Of a DNA stretch of 64,000 bases, positions 33,549 to 45,223 are shown in pieces; within the stretch, counting starts at the first letter, position 1; every line of letters begins with the position of its first letter. A program made the position numbers and the translations under genes. The DNA is taken from contig NW_024468909.1 in assembly GCF_011745365.1 (NCBI RefSeq), forward strand, positions 4,030,001 to 4,094,000. Reading direction: 5' to 3'. The stretch comes from Cryphonectria parasitica EP155. Lineage: Eukaryota; Ascomycota; Sordariomycetes; Diaporthales; Cryphonectriaceae. The notes beneath the pieces were generated by a model, which was not told where the DNA came from, made no database searches, and saw only the letters and a program-made list of their open reading frames with translations.

Positions 33549-35166
33549 ATGTCGAGGACGACGGACGCTGGCCCAGCTTCTTCTTCTTCCTCTCTTAGCG
33601 ACATCATCAACATGGACAGACTACGAGGCATCCTCACCGGCCGAGGCAGCGCAAAAGGCACGCGCAGCGTCAATCCAGAAGAGTATGAGCCGCTACGGAC
33701 ATCCTCCGACGGTATCATTGAGGCGGGCAACACGACAGACGGCGAGGGCGACACCTTTGAGATTGGCGACGTCCCCTTCTCGTGGTTCGAGTACACCATC
33801 TTTGCTCTCCTCGGCGTGGCCATGCTATGGGCCTGGTAAGAATACCGTTTTCTCCTTCTCGCCTCCAAGGCCGCAGCCACCAGCTGTCTGCTAACTCTAC
33901 ATGCTCCTCTGCTGCAGGAATATGTTCCTAGCTGCCTCTCCGTACTTTGCCTCGCGCTTCTTCTCGCATCCTTCCATCGCGCGCACATTCCAGTCCTCGA
34001 TCCTCACCGTCTCGACCATCACTAACCTGACCGCGACCCTCCTTCTCACCCACATGCAGCGTGGTGCCGACTACGCCAACCGCATCAAGCTGGGGCTCGT
34101 CATCAATACCCTTGCCTTCGCCCTTCTGACGCTCTCCACCTCCCTCTTTCGCGACATCTCCCCTGAGGCCTATCTCGGGTTTCTCCTGGTAGACGTGTGT
34201 TTCTCAGCGCTGGCCACTGGCCTCTTCCAGAATGGTGCCTTCGCCTTTGCCGCCAGCTTCGGGCGATCCGAGTACACTCAGGCCATCATGGCAGGTCAGG
34301 GCCTCGCCGGCGTGCTGCCCGCTCTGGCGCAAATGATCTCTGTGCTGGTGGTGCGGCCGCCGAAACCAGCAACCGGCGCTGCGCTTCCTCAGGACGGGGG
34401 GGATGGTGGGCGGAGCAAAGAGGACGATGCTCTTGGCGATGCGGCTTTCATCTACTTTCTGACCGCAGTGCTCATGTCCATCGTCACGTTGGTGTCTTTC
34501 TTCCCGCTGGTCCGGCGCCACCAGCGCCTCGCCGCGGCCCGTGTCGCGAGACTGGATGACAATGATGACAACGACGGCGGCGGCGACGACGGAATGGCTG
34601 GCCACCAGCAGCGGGCGACACGTAAGGTCGTCTCCATCCTAACTCTCTTCCGCAAACTCCACTGGGCTGCGGGGTCCGTGGCCATCTGCTTCGTGGCGAC
34701 CATCGGCCTCTTCCCCGTGTTCACAGCCAAGATCCTCTCGGTGCACCCACCGCCACGCAGCCGCTTTCTAGACCCGGAAGTCTTCATACCGCTATCCTTT
34801 CTCGCCTGGAACACGGGCGACCTCGCAGGCCGCGTGTCCACCGCCGGCCCCCTCAACGCCCGCGCCCGCCGTCGACCCGCAGTCTTGTTCCTGTTCGGCC
34901 TCGTGCGCTTCGTCGCCCTGCCGCTGTACCTGCTGTGCAACCTACACGGGGCCGGCGCCGTTGTGAACAGCGATGTGTTCTATCTGGTCTTCGTTCAGGT
35001 GCCGTTTGGCCTGAGTAACGGCTGGCTGGCGTCGAATGCAATGATGGCCGCTGCTGAGGGCGTGGAGGAGAGTGAGAGGGAGGCTGCAGGCGGGTTCATG
35101 GGGCTCTGCCTGGTCATTGGGCTGACGGCTGGGAGTTTGTTGAGCTTTACGGTCACAGGATTGTAG
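33549..35166 (+). CDS. FUN26: Equilibrative nucleoside transporter (ENT/SLC29, Fun26-like)
   Basis: This is a nucleoside carrier of the ENT family; yeast Fun26 acts in the vacuole membrane. Two exons, 33549-33835 and 33918-35166, give 511 residues. A roughly 75-residue hydrophilic N-terminus (with EEYEPLRTS, a possible acidic/dileucine-like sorting region) precedes the first helix WFEYTIFALLGVAMLWAWN; the intron splits the Trp codon before NMFLAASPYF. About 11 hydrophobic segments follow. Family landmarks are ALATGLFQNGAFAFAASFG, AIMAGQGLAGVLPAL, the RPAVLFLFGLVRFVALPLYL block and QVPFGLSNGWLASNAMM. The large central loop is acidic (DDNDDNDGGGDDG). The N-terminal extension is more like vacuolar than plasma-membrane ENTs, which is inference. 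Confidence 0.9.
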
Positions 35167-35582
35167 GGAGGAGAAGTCTTGGGGGGAAGATGGGCTTGTG
35201 GTATTGTTCAAGAAGAGGGATTATTCATTGCATAGATCCGGCGTTGGTTATGGGAGGGACTTTGACTCAAGATAGCATGACTGACTGAGCATTTTGTGAT
35301 GAAATCTGACTATAGTAGAAGTTGGATAATAGAAATACTGAATTCGGATGGAGGGCAATAGTTGCAATTGCAAGCCCTTCATGTAACAGAACGAAACAGA
35401 TAATTTGAGTTGGTTATTAGGGATCCAAGAGCAATTCAGAGTGGTCTGGTCATGTATTATTGAAAGTCTATTTTCTATCTCTATTCTCTTTCCTTCTTCT
35501 TCCTGCATATCCCCCCCCCCCCCCACCTTTCCCCGGCAAACCGGCCATGTAATCATACAACACACATACAAACTCACACCTC
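35167..35582. other. Convergent spacer ENT / Coq11-like
   Basis: This 416-bp spacer ends in a 14-base C run (35511-35524), 59 bp beyond the Coq11-like stop codon, preceded by a CT-rich stretch. It holds two 3' ends. Confidence 0.6.
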
Positions 35583-36615
35583 TCAAAGCATACCCTTCCT
35601 CCAAGCCCTCTCAGCCAGATCCTCCAGCTCCGGCACCTCCACAGGCCCCCGCGTCCCCTCCTCCTCAAGTGCCTCCACAGCCGCCCTGGCAACAACATCC
35701 ACCCGTAGAGGCTTCGCCCCAGCCGCGCCCAGGAAGCCCCCCAGAACCCCCCGCGTCAGCCCATTAAAAAGAGCTCCTGCACCGGCGGCCGCGGCCATGG
35801 GCAGGGTAAAGGCGCGGCTGGAGTCGTAGAGAAAAGGCGGGCGGAGGAAGACGCCGCGGAGGCGAGGGAACTCGCTGGCGATGAGGCTCTCGGCGTCGCG
35901 CTTGGTGGAGATGTAGCGGGCTGGCAAGACGGGGGCGCCGCCGGCCGCGGAGACGTAGAGGAAGGCGGAGGCGTTCTTGTCGTTTGCAGCGCGGGCGAGG
36001 AGGATGGCGGAGTCGCGGTTCATCATCTCGTAGGTCAGCTGGTGGCCGTCTGCTGCTGCTGTGGGCTTCTGGTAGGTCTGGCCATCCTGCTGCTGCTGCT
36101 GTTGCTGTTGTTGCTGTTGTTGCTCCTGTTCCAGGGGGTTGGGGCTGCCGCGGGCTTTCTCTGGGGAGAAGGCCTTGCGGAGGCCCGAGATGGGTGACTC
36201 TTGGCCTGAGATGACGCCCTTGTAGTCGGCCTCGAGGAGGATACCCATGGAGTGGACGACGTAGTCGGCGCCGGTGAGGAGGGGCGCGTAGGTGGCGGGC
36301 TGGAAGATGTCGGCACGCTCCCAGGCGACCTTGTGGGACCAGGAGGGCGGGTTTGGGGAGGAGGTTACGGCGGACCACTTGGGTTCTCCTGAACGACTAA
36401 GCCAGGGAGAGAGAAGGAAGAACAGGTCAGTAAAGAGGAAGGAGAAGAAGAAGAAGAAGAAGAAGAGAGAGAGAGAGAGAGACAGAGAAGGAGAGCTCTC
36501 ACCTGATCGAGGTGACGTCCCACCCTCTAGCGACGGCGTATTTACATATCCTCGAGCCGAGAAAGCCGTTTCCTCCACAGACGATGATCTTCTTTACTGT
36601 CCCTGCCTTTGACAT
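35583..36615 (-). CDS. COQ11: Coq11-like NAD(P)-binding SDR with polyQ insert
   Basis: This is an atypical short-chain dehydrogenase resembling yeast Coq11 (YLR290C), which associates with the mitochondrial coenzyme Q synthome. Exons 36503-36615 and 35583-36396 give 308 residues. The N-terminus MSKAGTVKKIIVCGGNGFLG gives the Rossmann GGxGFLG motif right at the start. VHSMGILLEADYK is the next conserved strand, and YISTK fits the YxxxK active-site pattern. A run of about 13 Gln follows PLEQE near residue 150, inside the domain between the VHSMG strand and the MNRDSAILLARAA helix. A mitochondrial presequence is not obvious. The intron (106 nt) carries CTT and CT repeats. Assignment to Coq11 rather than the complex I NDUFA9 group rests on length and overall pattern. 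Confidence 0.75.
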
Positions 36616-37785
36616 GGCGGTGGATGGTGTATGTCGTGGCTGTTCTGAGGTTGAGATGATGCTGAGGTGGTGAGCGTTCGATGGACTACTCTCGCTCTTG
36701 TATGAAAAGGATGTCAGGCCACTCCTTGTTGAGACTTTGACGGAAGGAACTGATCAGGGAGAACAGTAAGTAGGTAGTTCAGACTGAACTTGGCTGGACA
36801 GTTGAGTATCTTTATATTGTAAAGGAGTGTCGATGAGTAAAGAGATCAGCCTGACAGACATTGAGAAAGGCGAGGTTGTTATGCTTAAGGGTAATGGTCA
36901 TGAAATTTGTAGTAATTCGCGAGACAGAGAAATGGGTTGAACAAGGGAATAATGCTCTTCTTACCAGTTTGTAAGCCCAGGTCAATTCTTGGCTCCAAGA
37001 GAGTAGATGATCCCTTGAAATGAAGATAAATATGCTAATTGACACAAGTGATGAATATTCGCAGCCAAACGGTTTGTAATATTCTATTTCCTTAGGTGAA
37101 CCCGGAATGATACCTTTTCGGTGCTACAGCAATAAACTTCCTTGTCGAATGATGAGATCATGGATGACTGCCACAGCGGCAGCTACTAGTCAAGCTCTGG
37201 AAGCTACCACAGTAGAGCTGAGGCCTGTGCTGCTGGGCAGGGGTACAGGGCCTTGCGGGCCTGCAGATGAAGCTGCAAGGACCCCACTGAAGAAGAGCAA
37301 CTGCAGACAACAAATACGCTAGCAGCCAGCGGGTCCGTGTGTTAAGCGGATACTTTTGCACCGCTTGGGCGTGTTTGTATGGTGGAGACGAGTCGTGGGT
37401 GGTCCCAACCTCAACGCCTCTCAGCTTCTCAACGTCCAGTCTGTGTCGTGCATATTTTCCCTGTATAAAACCTTTTGTCTCCTCCTGCATGGCAACTTCC
37501 AACTCTTGTGTCTTGTCTGATTTTTCCTTTTCAACAAGATTTTCCACCGTTTGAACGCTGGCCGAATGCTCTCTTTTGAGTCGAGATACCATTTCTGAGT
37601 TCCAGATTCAGGTTACCCAAGTGAGACCTGCCTCACCTAGTTCCCGCCTAACAGGGACTCCTTCCCTTCCTGCCGTTGGTTTGTGTGTGCCACCTGCCGC
37701 CCCAAACGAACCCCAACCCAGTCAGGTCAGAATCGCCTATAAGAGATAAACCGCCCGCCGCCCGCGCGGTCCCCTAGAAAAAAAG
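36616..37785. other. Divergent intergenic region Coq11-like / Yaf9
   Basis: This 1.17-kb spacer has a TATAAG at about 37738-37743, 48 nt before the Yaf9 ATG. A 144-codon minus frame at 37158-37592 begins with a charged helical stretch, but I do not call it a gene (see findings). Confidence 0.5.
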
Positions 37786-38712
37786 ATGTCCCGCCACGCA
37801 CCTCGCAAATCTCTTTCCACCGCCCAAGCAGCAGCCATCATGGCCCCATCATCAGCCCAGGGAAAACGTGTCAAGGGGCGCCAGGTGTCGCGCCCCTTCG
37901 TCTACGGCACCACGGCGAGACCCTTTGACCCGGAGAAGAACCCCAAACCCAGTCACGTGCCCGACGACCACACGCACAGCTGGACCGTCTTCGTGAAGGG
38001 CGTCGACGATACCGACCTCACCTACTGGCTCCGCCGCGTCCAGTTCAAGCTGCACGAATCCATCCCCAACCACGTGCGCATGGTCGACGGCCAGCACGGC
38101 CGTGCTTTTCTCGTCGAGGAGACGGGCTGGGGCGAGTTCGAGATCGCCATCAAGCTCTACTACGTTCCCGAGTCCGGCGAGAAGCCGCAGACCCTCTACC
38201 ACCACCTGCGCCTGCATGCCTACGGCTCCGACGCCGAGCGCGCCGCCATGGTCGCTAATGGCGAGGTCGTCAGCTGGGTCTACGAGGAGCAGCTCTTCAA
38301 CGAGCCCTTTGAGCACTTCTTCGACATCCTCACCAGCGGCGCCGTCGCCCCCTCCAACCCAAACTTCACCGGCTCGGCCTCTACTGGCGGCTCTAAGAAG
38401 GGCGGCAGCAGCAGTGCGGGAGGAGGCAAGGGGAAAGGAGGAGGAGCGGCTGGTGGTGCCCAGTCCAAGGATGGTCAGCCAAAACGGACCGAGGGGGGCG
38501 TCATCGAGCGCAGCGCCATGATTCCCATGCGGTCCAGACCAGGCCAGCCCTTCAGCGCCGAGGCCGAGAAACTTGAGATGGACATGATCCGCCGCGCTAT
38601 GGACGAGGTGCGCCAGATGCGCGAGAAAGATGAGAAGGCCATCGAGGAGATGACCGCCAAGCTGGTGCGACTCAAGGAGGAGGGCAGAGGGGAGCTCGCT
38701 ATGGCGGCATAG
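37786..38712 (+). CDS. YAF9: YEATS-domain protein Yaf9
   Basis: Yaf9 is the acyl-lysine reader shared by the NuA4 histone acetyltransferase and SWR1 remodeller. The single exon gives 308 residues. The YEATS domain spans about residues 24-190: KGRQVSRPFVYGTTARPF, HSWTVFVKGVDDTDLTYWL, RVQFKLHESIPNH, TGWGEFEIAIKLYYVPE, LYHHLRLHAYG and VSWVYEEQLFNEPFEHFFD are all family-typical. A Gly/Ser/Lys low-complexity linker follows (about 203-240). A C-terminal helix, MDMIRRAMDEVRQMREKDE, forms the coiled coil used for complex assembly. The start could instead be Met19 (37840, MAPSSAQGKRVKG), which matches several relatives better; both are in frame. Confidence 0.93.
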   Translation: MSRHAPRKSLSTAQAAAIMAPSSAQGKRVKGRQVSRPFVYGTTARPFDPEKNPKPSHVPDDHTHSWTVFVKGVDDTDLTYWLRRVQFKLHESIPNHVRMVDGQHGRAFLVEETGWGEFEIAIKLYYVPESGEKPQTLYHHLRLHAYGSDAERAAMVANGEVVSWVYEEQLFNEPFEHFFDILTSGAVAPSNPNFTGSASTGGSKKGGSSSAGGGKGKGGGAAGGAQSKDGQPKRTEGGVIERSAMIPMRSRPGQPFSAEAEKLEMDMIRRAMDEVRQMREKDEKAIEEMTAKLVRLKEEGRGELAMAA

Positions 38713-39879
38713 GGTCCGTCTGATGCGCAGGACAACAAGAAGCCCTCACTTCCGGGGCCACCCAACGCCGCGGGTCCCGCACAAGGCTATGGGGTGGAGA
38801 CTCGTAGTAGAAAGAAGGGAAAGAAACAGTCATAAAGGAGAAGTACTGTGCGAACAGCAGTCTGTTTGTGGAGGAAGAGGCGACCAAGCAACCAATCACT
38901 GGTTTCACTGTTGAGGAGGTCGATATTGTTTAGACAGGAGTTTATTCTGGAATTTCACTAGTACGGATTTGGTACATCTCACTGGAGGCTGGAGTTGTCG
39001 GTTCGGCGTTTTTCATGGACTGATAAATTTATTATACCAAGGGAGGGTGTGGATAGGTCTCAAATGGGAACATTACTTCTCATCTACCTCTGAGCCCTCA
39101 ACCTGTGTCTTATACACATCATGTGCTTATCGATCTCAAATGACGTTCTGTTTCGTCACAAAGCCGTTTCTCCGACCTCCACTCGCGGTTTGCCCTCGAT
39201 GGCAGGACTTCGATACATACATTCAAACGACAAATAATCACAGCCACAGGAAATTTCTTCGAATGGTTTAGAGGGATTTTTATGTGATTTGTATATGTAG
39301 AGTAGAGGTGGGAGTCTCATCATTACGGGAACGTCCCAGGTTTGGCCAGCAACGCAGGCGCTCTCTGTCTCATCTCGCGCACGCGCACACAATCCGTCTA
39401 TATCATCGTAGTATGACGACGACTGGGTGTCCTTCGTGCTTCTTCTTCTTCTTCTTCTTGATCACCATCTTCTTCTGCTGTACTTTACAACTGTACACGT
39501 GCACCCATCAAGGTGCGGCTAAGTCTCTGCCGTTCTGATCGACCAACCAACAAAAGAAATTCCGTCTGAGGAAAAAAAGGCAAGAACGAGTGTGAGTATA
39601 AAGCTTGGTTGTGGAGGCAGGGCCAATCCTCTGATCCATCTATGCCATGTGACCGCCCCTTCATGGCGCCCTATAATATCCAAACTGAGATCACATCTTC
39701 TCGCCGCCAAAAAGTTTTTTTGTGTTCCACCCCAAAGCCTGAACGCCATGCAGGATCATTCTCGATAAATAGAAAAGAGCAAAGGACAAAACCATTCTCG
39801 TGGCTCCATGGGGTATAACGCCAAACCGGATAGGAAATTGCTCTGGAGACATAAGAAATTTGTGCACGCTGTGTGGCTA
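38713..39879. other. Convergent spacer Yaf9 / Mdm34
   Basis: A 1.17-kb spacer between two stop codons. A CTT repeat lies at about 39443-39463. Short open frames look random. Confidence 0.5.
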
Positions 39880-42147
39880 TCACTGAGCCTCATACGCTGG
39901 TGGAGGCCCATCCTCGCGATCTTCCCAGAAAGCGGGGTTGCGCCGCTTTTCGTCGTATACCCGTCGGGCAATCTCGCCAGCCATCTTTTGAATCCAGGCT
40001 TGCTCAAAGATTGCAGACGACGTTTCGGATGGTGGCCCTCTTCGTGGGCTGAACTCGAAGGGTGTCTTGGTGTCGGCCGGTACGGAGGTCTTCCCTGACG
40101 ATTGCGTCACAGGAACATATGCTGTTTGTTGAGGTTTCTGAGGCTGCTTCTCGGAAGAAGACAGTGTCTGAGATACTTCCGTGTTGTACAGTTCCGGCTT
40201 CAAGGGTGGACGGGTGAGACTGTCGGCTGCAGCGACGCTGTCGAACCGCACCTTGGTCGGTGACAATGGAGCATGGTCTTCGGGCTCCTCGGGGATGATG
40301 GTAGTCACCAGAGGCTCTGACAGAGGTCCCTCCACGGATGCCGTCTCGGTGGCCGTGTCGCTTGCCTCGCTGACGGGCGCACTCTCGACCGTGCCCTCGG
40401 TGTGCCTGCGTCGGAGATTCACCACACGCGTCTTCTTCTTGCGGCCAGCATTCGACCTCGAATTTCTCCCTGATCCGAGCGACAGCCCAGTCGCGGCTGA
40501 GTTCAGGTTAACCATGGATGACCTTGATGATGGCATATAGCCCTGGTCTAAGCTACTCGTGTCGGAAAAGGTGTACGTTGTCGAGTTCGCCTGGAACGAG
40601 TGGGCCTTGGTCAGGCTGGGAGTTGCCAGGGGTGGGCTGGTGAAATCAGATTTCTCCTGTGAGCCGGCCCAGGCCCTGAATACAACATCACGCAGGGACG
40701 GGGTGAAAAGAGACATGGTGCGGTTGCAGTCGCTTAGTGATGCCAGCCTGGTGAGGTTCTTCTGAGAGAACAGCGTCTGCAGCTCAGGCCCTCCATCCAG
40801 AGACAAGTTGGAGATCTCGCTGGGGTCCAACAAGTTGCCATGCGCATCCACCGCATCCTGTGGTGGGCTGGCAAAAGGATCAACGGCGGGCTCGCTGGTC
40901 TCTGGGGCGCCGTCCTCATCCCTGGGGATCTGATCCGGGCACCAAAGGCGCAGCGACAACCGGTGAATAATGGCCGGCAGCTCGTCCATCATCAGGTCAC
41001 GGAGCTTTCCCTCGATCGTCTTCTGCAGATAGTCTCTAACGAACTGGATAGAGTCGAAGGTCGAGGAGACCTTGAGCGATTCAAGCGGGTCATTTCTAAA
41101 GACGATGGTGAGACCCTTCTGCTTGGAGAAGACGACGATGATGAACGCCGACAGCTTGATGTCGGAGAGCGTCAGCGACAGAGGGATCGTGAGCCCCGAC
41201 GAGGCGGCCAGCGGTTGTGGGGACGTGAAGTCTGGCTTTGAATGCAGGTACGTGTTCAGGGGATTTGCCTGTGTGGTTGGATATATTAGCCCTGGTATAT
41301 GCATCGTGCTGGGATAGGCTGCACAAGCAAACGCGCATCCTTGCCCAGTCATCTCTCTCATTCATGCAAAGCGCGTGGGTCCGAAGAAGATCTGGGGCAG
41401 GGAGAAGAGTCATCGAGGTGCAGCTGGGAGTACGGCAGAGGCGCCAAGAGCCAGACACAGAAGAGACAGACAGACAGACAGAACTCGCACACCGCTGTCG
41501 CCACACAGTTGATGTTTTGAGAAGCAGACCGTTCCCTCGATTCTGTGCCAGCTGAGCCCCCCCAGCCTGCCGCACCCTCCTCTCCCAAAGTCCCAAAGGG
41601 AAGGAAAGAACCCAGCAAGAGGTGGCTGCTTGCCGCCTGAATGATGACATAGGCGCCAACGAAGGCATTGCAAAATCGGCACTTGCCGCATTGCAGTATG
41701 TCCGAATAAATGCTGCTGAGCTCTTCTGAGAACGAATAGCTGGCTGGTCTTGTCGAAGATGGTTGAAGGATTTTCGGGGCCCGCGAGCGCAGCGATGTTG
41801 CCCGGCGGGTAGAGTCGGGGAAACATCGGTTGCCACCAAAAGAAGAGAAACAAGAATTGAAAGCAACATCAAGCACCTACCTGAACTCTTGTCCTGAGGG
41901 TCAGGAAGGCATCGCCGCTGTAGCACATCTTGAATATGCCCCTGAAGCGATCTTCAGCCAAATCCCCTATCTCCAGTATTTCCAGCTCGGGCGGCACGGA
42001 GCCGAGGTTGAGCTCGGTGACGAGGATGTCATCGACAATGATGGGAGGCTTCGGGGACTTGTTCAGGGCGGTGGTGAGCAGGTCGCGGGCGCGCTGGTAA
42101 AAGTCCTCATCGGCCGTGAGAGGCGACCAGTTGAAGTTGAAGGCCAT
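39880..42147 (-). CDS. MDM34: ERMES complex subunit Mdm34
   Basis: Mdm34 is a mitochondrial outer-membrane component of the ER-mitochondria encounter structure, with a lipid-carrying SMP domain. Exons 41881-42147 and 39880-41268 give 551 residues. The N-terminus [20 protein letters not shown] and the blocks [37 protein letters not shown], then after the intron [47 protein letters not shown] and [18 protein letters not shown] give the complete SMP domain (residues 1-about 205). The remainder is low-complexity with a basic patch ([18 protein letters not shown]) and a conserved-looking C-terminal helix ([19 protein letters not shown]). The single intron is 612 nt, far longer than others here, yet joins the SMP domain without gap. 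Confidence 0.95.
41269..41880 (-). other. Unusually long (612-nt) intron of Mdm34
   Basis: The donor GTAGGT and acceptor CACACAG are both clear, and the protein reads through perfectly after removal. The length is a multiple of three, and three long minus-strand frames (172, 147 and part of 276 codons) stay open across it, but none resembles a known protein. Confidence 0.85.
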
Positions 42148-45100
42148 CGCGCGGGCGTGTTTAGGATATGATATGCCTCGTCATCGCAGTCGAGCGTTGG
42201 CGCAAGATGATGAATCTCGATTAAGCACAAAAATTATCGGGATGCGCCGGGTGGGAATTGACAGACGGCGTGATCGATATTATTATGTCGCAGTGATAAT
42301 GACTGCACAATCGATCGATGCTCGAGATGATCGATTCGATAAAAGATATGGAAGGTGTGAGGTAGAGTAGGATAAGGAGGAGGGGGGTGAAAGGGAAGGA
42401 GGATGACGGTTGGAAGTTGTATGATGAATGATAAATGACGGGCAGAAATGGCAGGGCACGGAATGACGAAAATTGAGAGCACGGGCGCGCGTGCAGGCAA
42501 GGCGGATCACAAAAAAAAAAGAGCTCTTCTCCGATTTTTGACTGGGTGAGGGAAAACCCACCGAGTCAAAGGGAAGTCTGGGTGGGGTGGAGCCACTGAT
42601 GGGGACATTTGCTTTTAATTCCAGCGGGTTGTTCTTTTTGCTTACAGGGCCAAGGCAGGATCAGCAGCAGCAGAAAAAGTGAGCGCACACGCGACGTAGT
42701 GTACATACACTGGGCAGGTAGGGCAGGTGCAGTAAGCCAGCGTTTTTACCTCCCCTTCTCTCTTTCTCTCTACCATTTTCTCTTGTTTTGATTCTTCATT
42801 GCCTGGTCCTTTCCCCCTTTGTCTCTTTCATCTTGTGCAAGTTTTTCACTACTTTTCTCTCCGTCTGGCTGTCTGTCTCTTCTTCCTTTCATTCCCTTTT
42901 CCAATTTTGCATATGTTTCTCTTATTGTTATTGATTTTCCCATTTATTTATTTTTCATGCGGGATCGTGACAGGCTAGCAGGTGCCCTGTGCTGCCCCGT
43001 GCCAGGACAGGATGACCCTTGGTATCTTAGCGTCTATTGCTGGCTTCCTCCCCAAACAAGCCCTGTAAGGAATGGAGGCAGTCTCAGAATTCTGTAGGCG
43101 AGAGGAAGAGAATGGAGTCAGATGCTCTACCAAAGTCCTGAGCTATATTTCTCAGTTCCTATAGCTATGTACCGTGTATCACGGTGCATAGCACACAGCT
43201 ACTTTTGTAGGTGGAGAATTTTCCCAGGCTGCATGATCCTGTCTATCGTGATATTATTTTGGCCTCAGAAAGAATGGGCAAATGAATCGAAGGATCAACG
43301 CTGACCTGATTGGTTTCTTCTTCTTCATGGGTCATTGGAAAGGGACAAACGCGGGGAGAGGCGGAGAGAGTGGCGTGACATCAGAGCCAAAGAGGGCCAC
43401 AAGGAAGGTCTTGGTGAGTTGATAATCTGGTGGATCTGGACGTATCTGGTCTAGCTAGGCTGCCCCCCAGGGCCGGAGATTTTTCGTAGAAAGACCAAGA
43501 GAGAGAAGAGGAAGCGCGCCTTCACTTTCTCCCCACGGGGGGCCCGTGTGCCTTCCTTGCCTTGCCTTGCCTTGCCTTGCCTTGCCTTGCCTTGCCTTGC
43601 CTTGCCTTGCCTGACATGACCTGATCTATCTGACCTGACCTGAAATGACCTGACCTGCCATCCTTCTTCGCTCTGGCCGCCCCGTCCTGGGTCACCAGCT
43701 AGCACCCCTATTCGGAAGCATCATGCGATTTATATTCCTCTAGGAAGAGGTCACAGCCTTCTTCTGGACGCGTCTTCTCTTCCTCTAGGCCGAACACGAC
43801 ACACACTATATACTCTTTGTGGTACGTTGGCAGTCGAGGTAGCAAACAGCAGGGCGAGCTGTAGCCTATCATGGACGCTACTCTTTATCATGGTATGTAC
43901 AGTGCTATACTATTGTAATACTACACAGTACTGCTTGCTTCCAGGTCGATTGTCATGCAGTCAGACATTGTGTTGCACCAAACTCTACGACCCGTGCCCC
44001 AGGGTCGGCTGTTTTGTTATTCAAGCTCTGAATTTCTCGTTGCCAGGTCATCTAAGACACAATTTGCGACCTCATCTGGCACCATACCTGATCCGGAGCC
44101 CCAACTCTCCTTCTTGAAAGTCCCCTGGACGGAACAAATGAATGAACGCAACCGTACTGTACTGATACTTACTATTCTGGTAACAGTTGACGATTCTTTG
44201 CATCTGTCTTCTGCATGATCAAGGGGTGTTTCCACCGCCTCAAAGGGGCGCAGCTCGCAGACCGTGGGAAAGCTGCCCACAAAGAATGCCCCCCGTCCGA
44301 ACATCTGGACCTCCAACCTTCTACACGAACACAAACACACGGAACGAGCGAGGTGATGGCCCTACCCATGCTTGTGTGTGTGCAAGCAGCCGCCCAGTTC
44401 CTCGCTGTTCGATTCCCACCTGTCTCCTTGTTGTACTCGCCCACATATTCTCCCCCACCTAAAATAGACGGTCATGGCGCGAGTGCTCGGGTAAGCACCG
44501 TGCAGAGATTCTGATCAGCTCTGGAAACAAGCACACCAGCGAACAAGAATCGCTGGATCTGGCAGTGTGTGCCCGATGCTTCTTTCCACGCCTGGACACT
44601 GAACCTGGAACCTGGGAACTTGTAACATTGATTCCACCCGCTAACGAAACCTTGCGACTGAATGTGTGTGTGTCCTTGACCCACGGCTGCTAAAACAGTT
44701 ATAGCCAAGCTTAACTCAGTAATTCTCAATCCGCTCAGCGCTTTACCTGGCCTTGACTAGACAATCATGTGCGGCTCCTGCGACTCGTCGCACCGCCCCT
44801 CTGGACCCTCCCCCAAGCTCACCGGTTGTGGTCTGGCCCCTCGTCGTCGTCGTCGCCAACCACTGATACGACATAACCATTGAAATACCGTGTGACCCCG
44901 GACCTACATCACCAGAGAGCCTCAACTGACACCCTTTGGGGCCCAGCCAGACTACAGTACAAATAACATCAGTGACGGAGACGAATGTTGTCGTCAATCC
45001 AGCCAGCACGTGAATTACCATCTGGCCAGGACGCTAGTTCGGCACATAGTACGAATATCAGTGTCAATGATCAAGTAAGAGCCTCCAGGGTAGCGTTTAT

Positions 45101-45223
45101 GGTTTGGAGGGAGCTGGCACAGGACTCAGCCAGAAGACAGCCGACATAAAAGCGAGAAGGGAGGAGGAGGAGGGGGAAAAAGAGGAAGAGGAAAATCAGA
45201 AGAAGGAGAAAGCGATACAGGCT
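42148..45223. other. 3-kb intergenic region Mdm34 / Ipk1
   Basis: This is the longest spacer in the window. It contains pyrimidine-rich stretches (42740-42960), the pentanucleotide repeat at 43555 and several short unsupported frames. No gene, transposon end or RNA gene recognised. Confidence 0.5.
43555..43660. repeat. (CCTTG)n pentanucleotide array followed by degenerate (CTGAC)n
   Basis: About 11 perfect CCTTG copies (43555-43611) run into imperfect CTGAC units (to about 43660). Confidence 0.95.
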
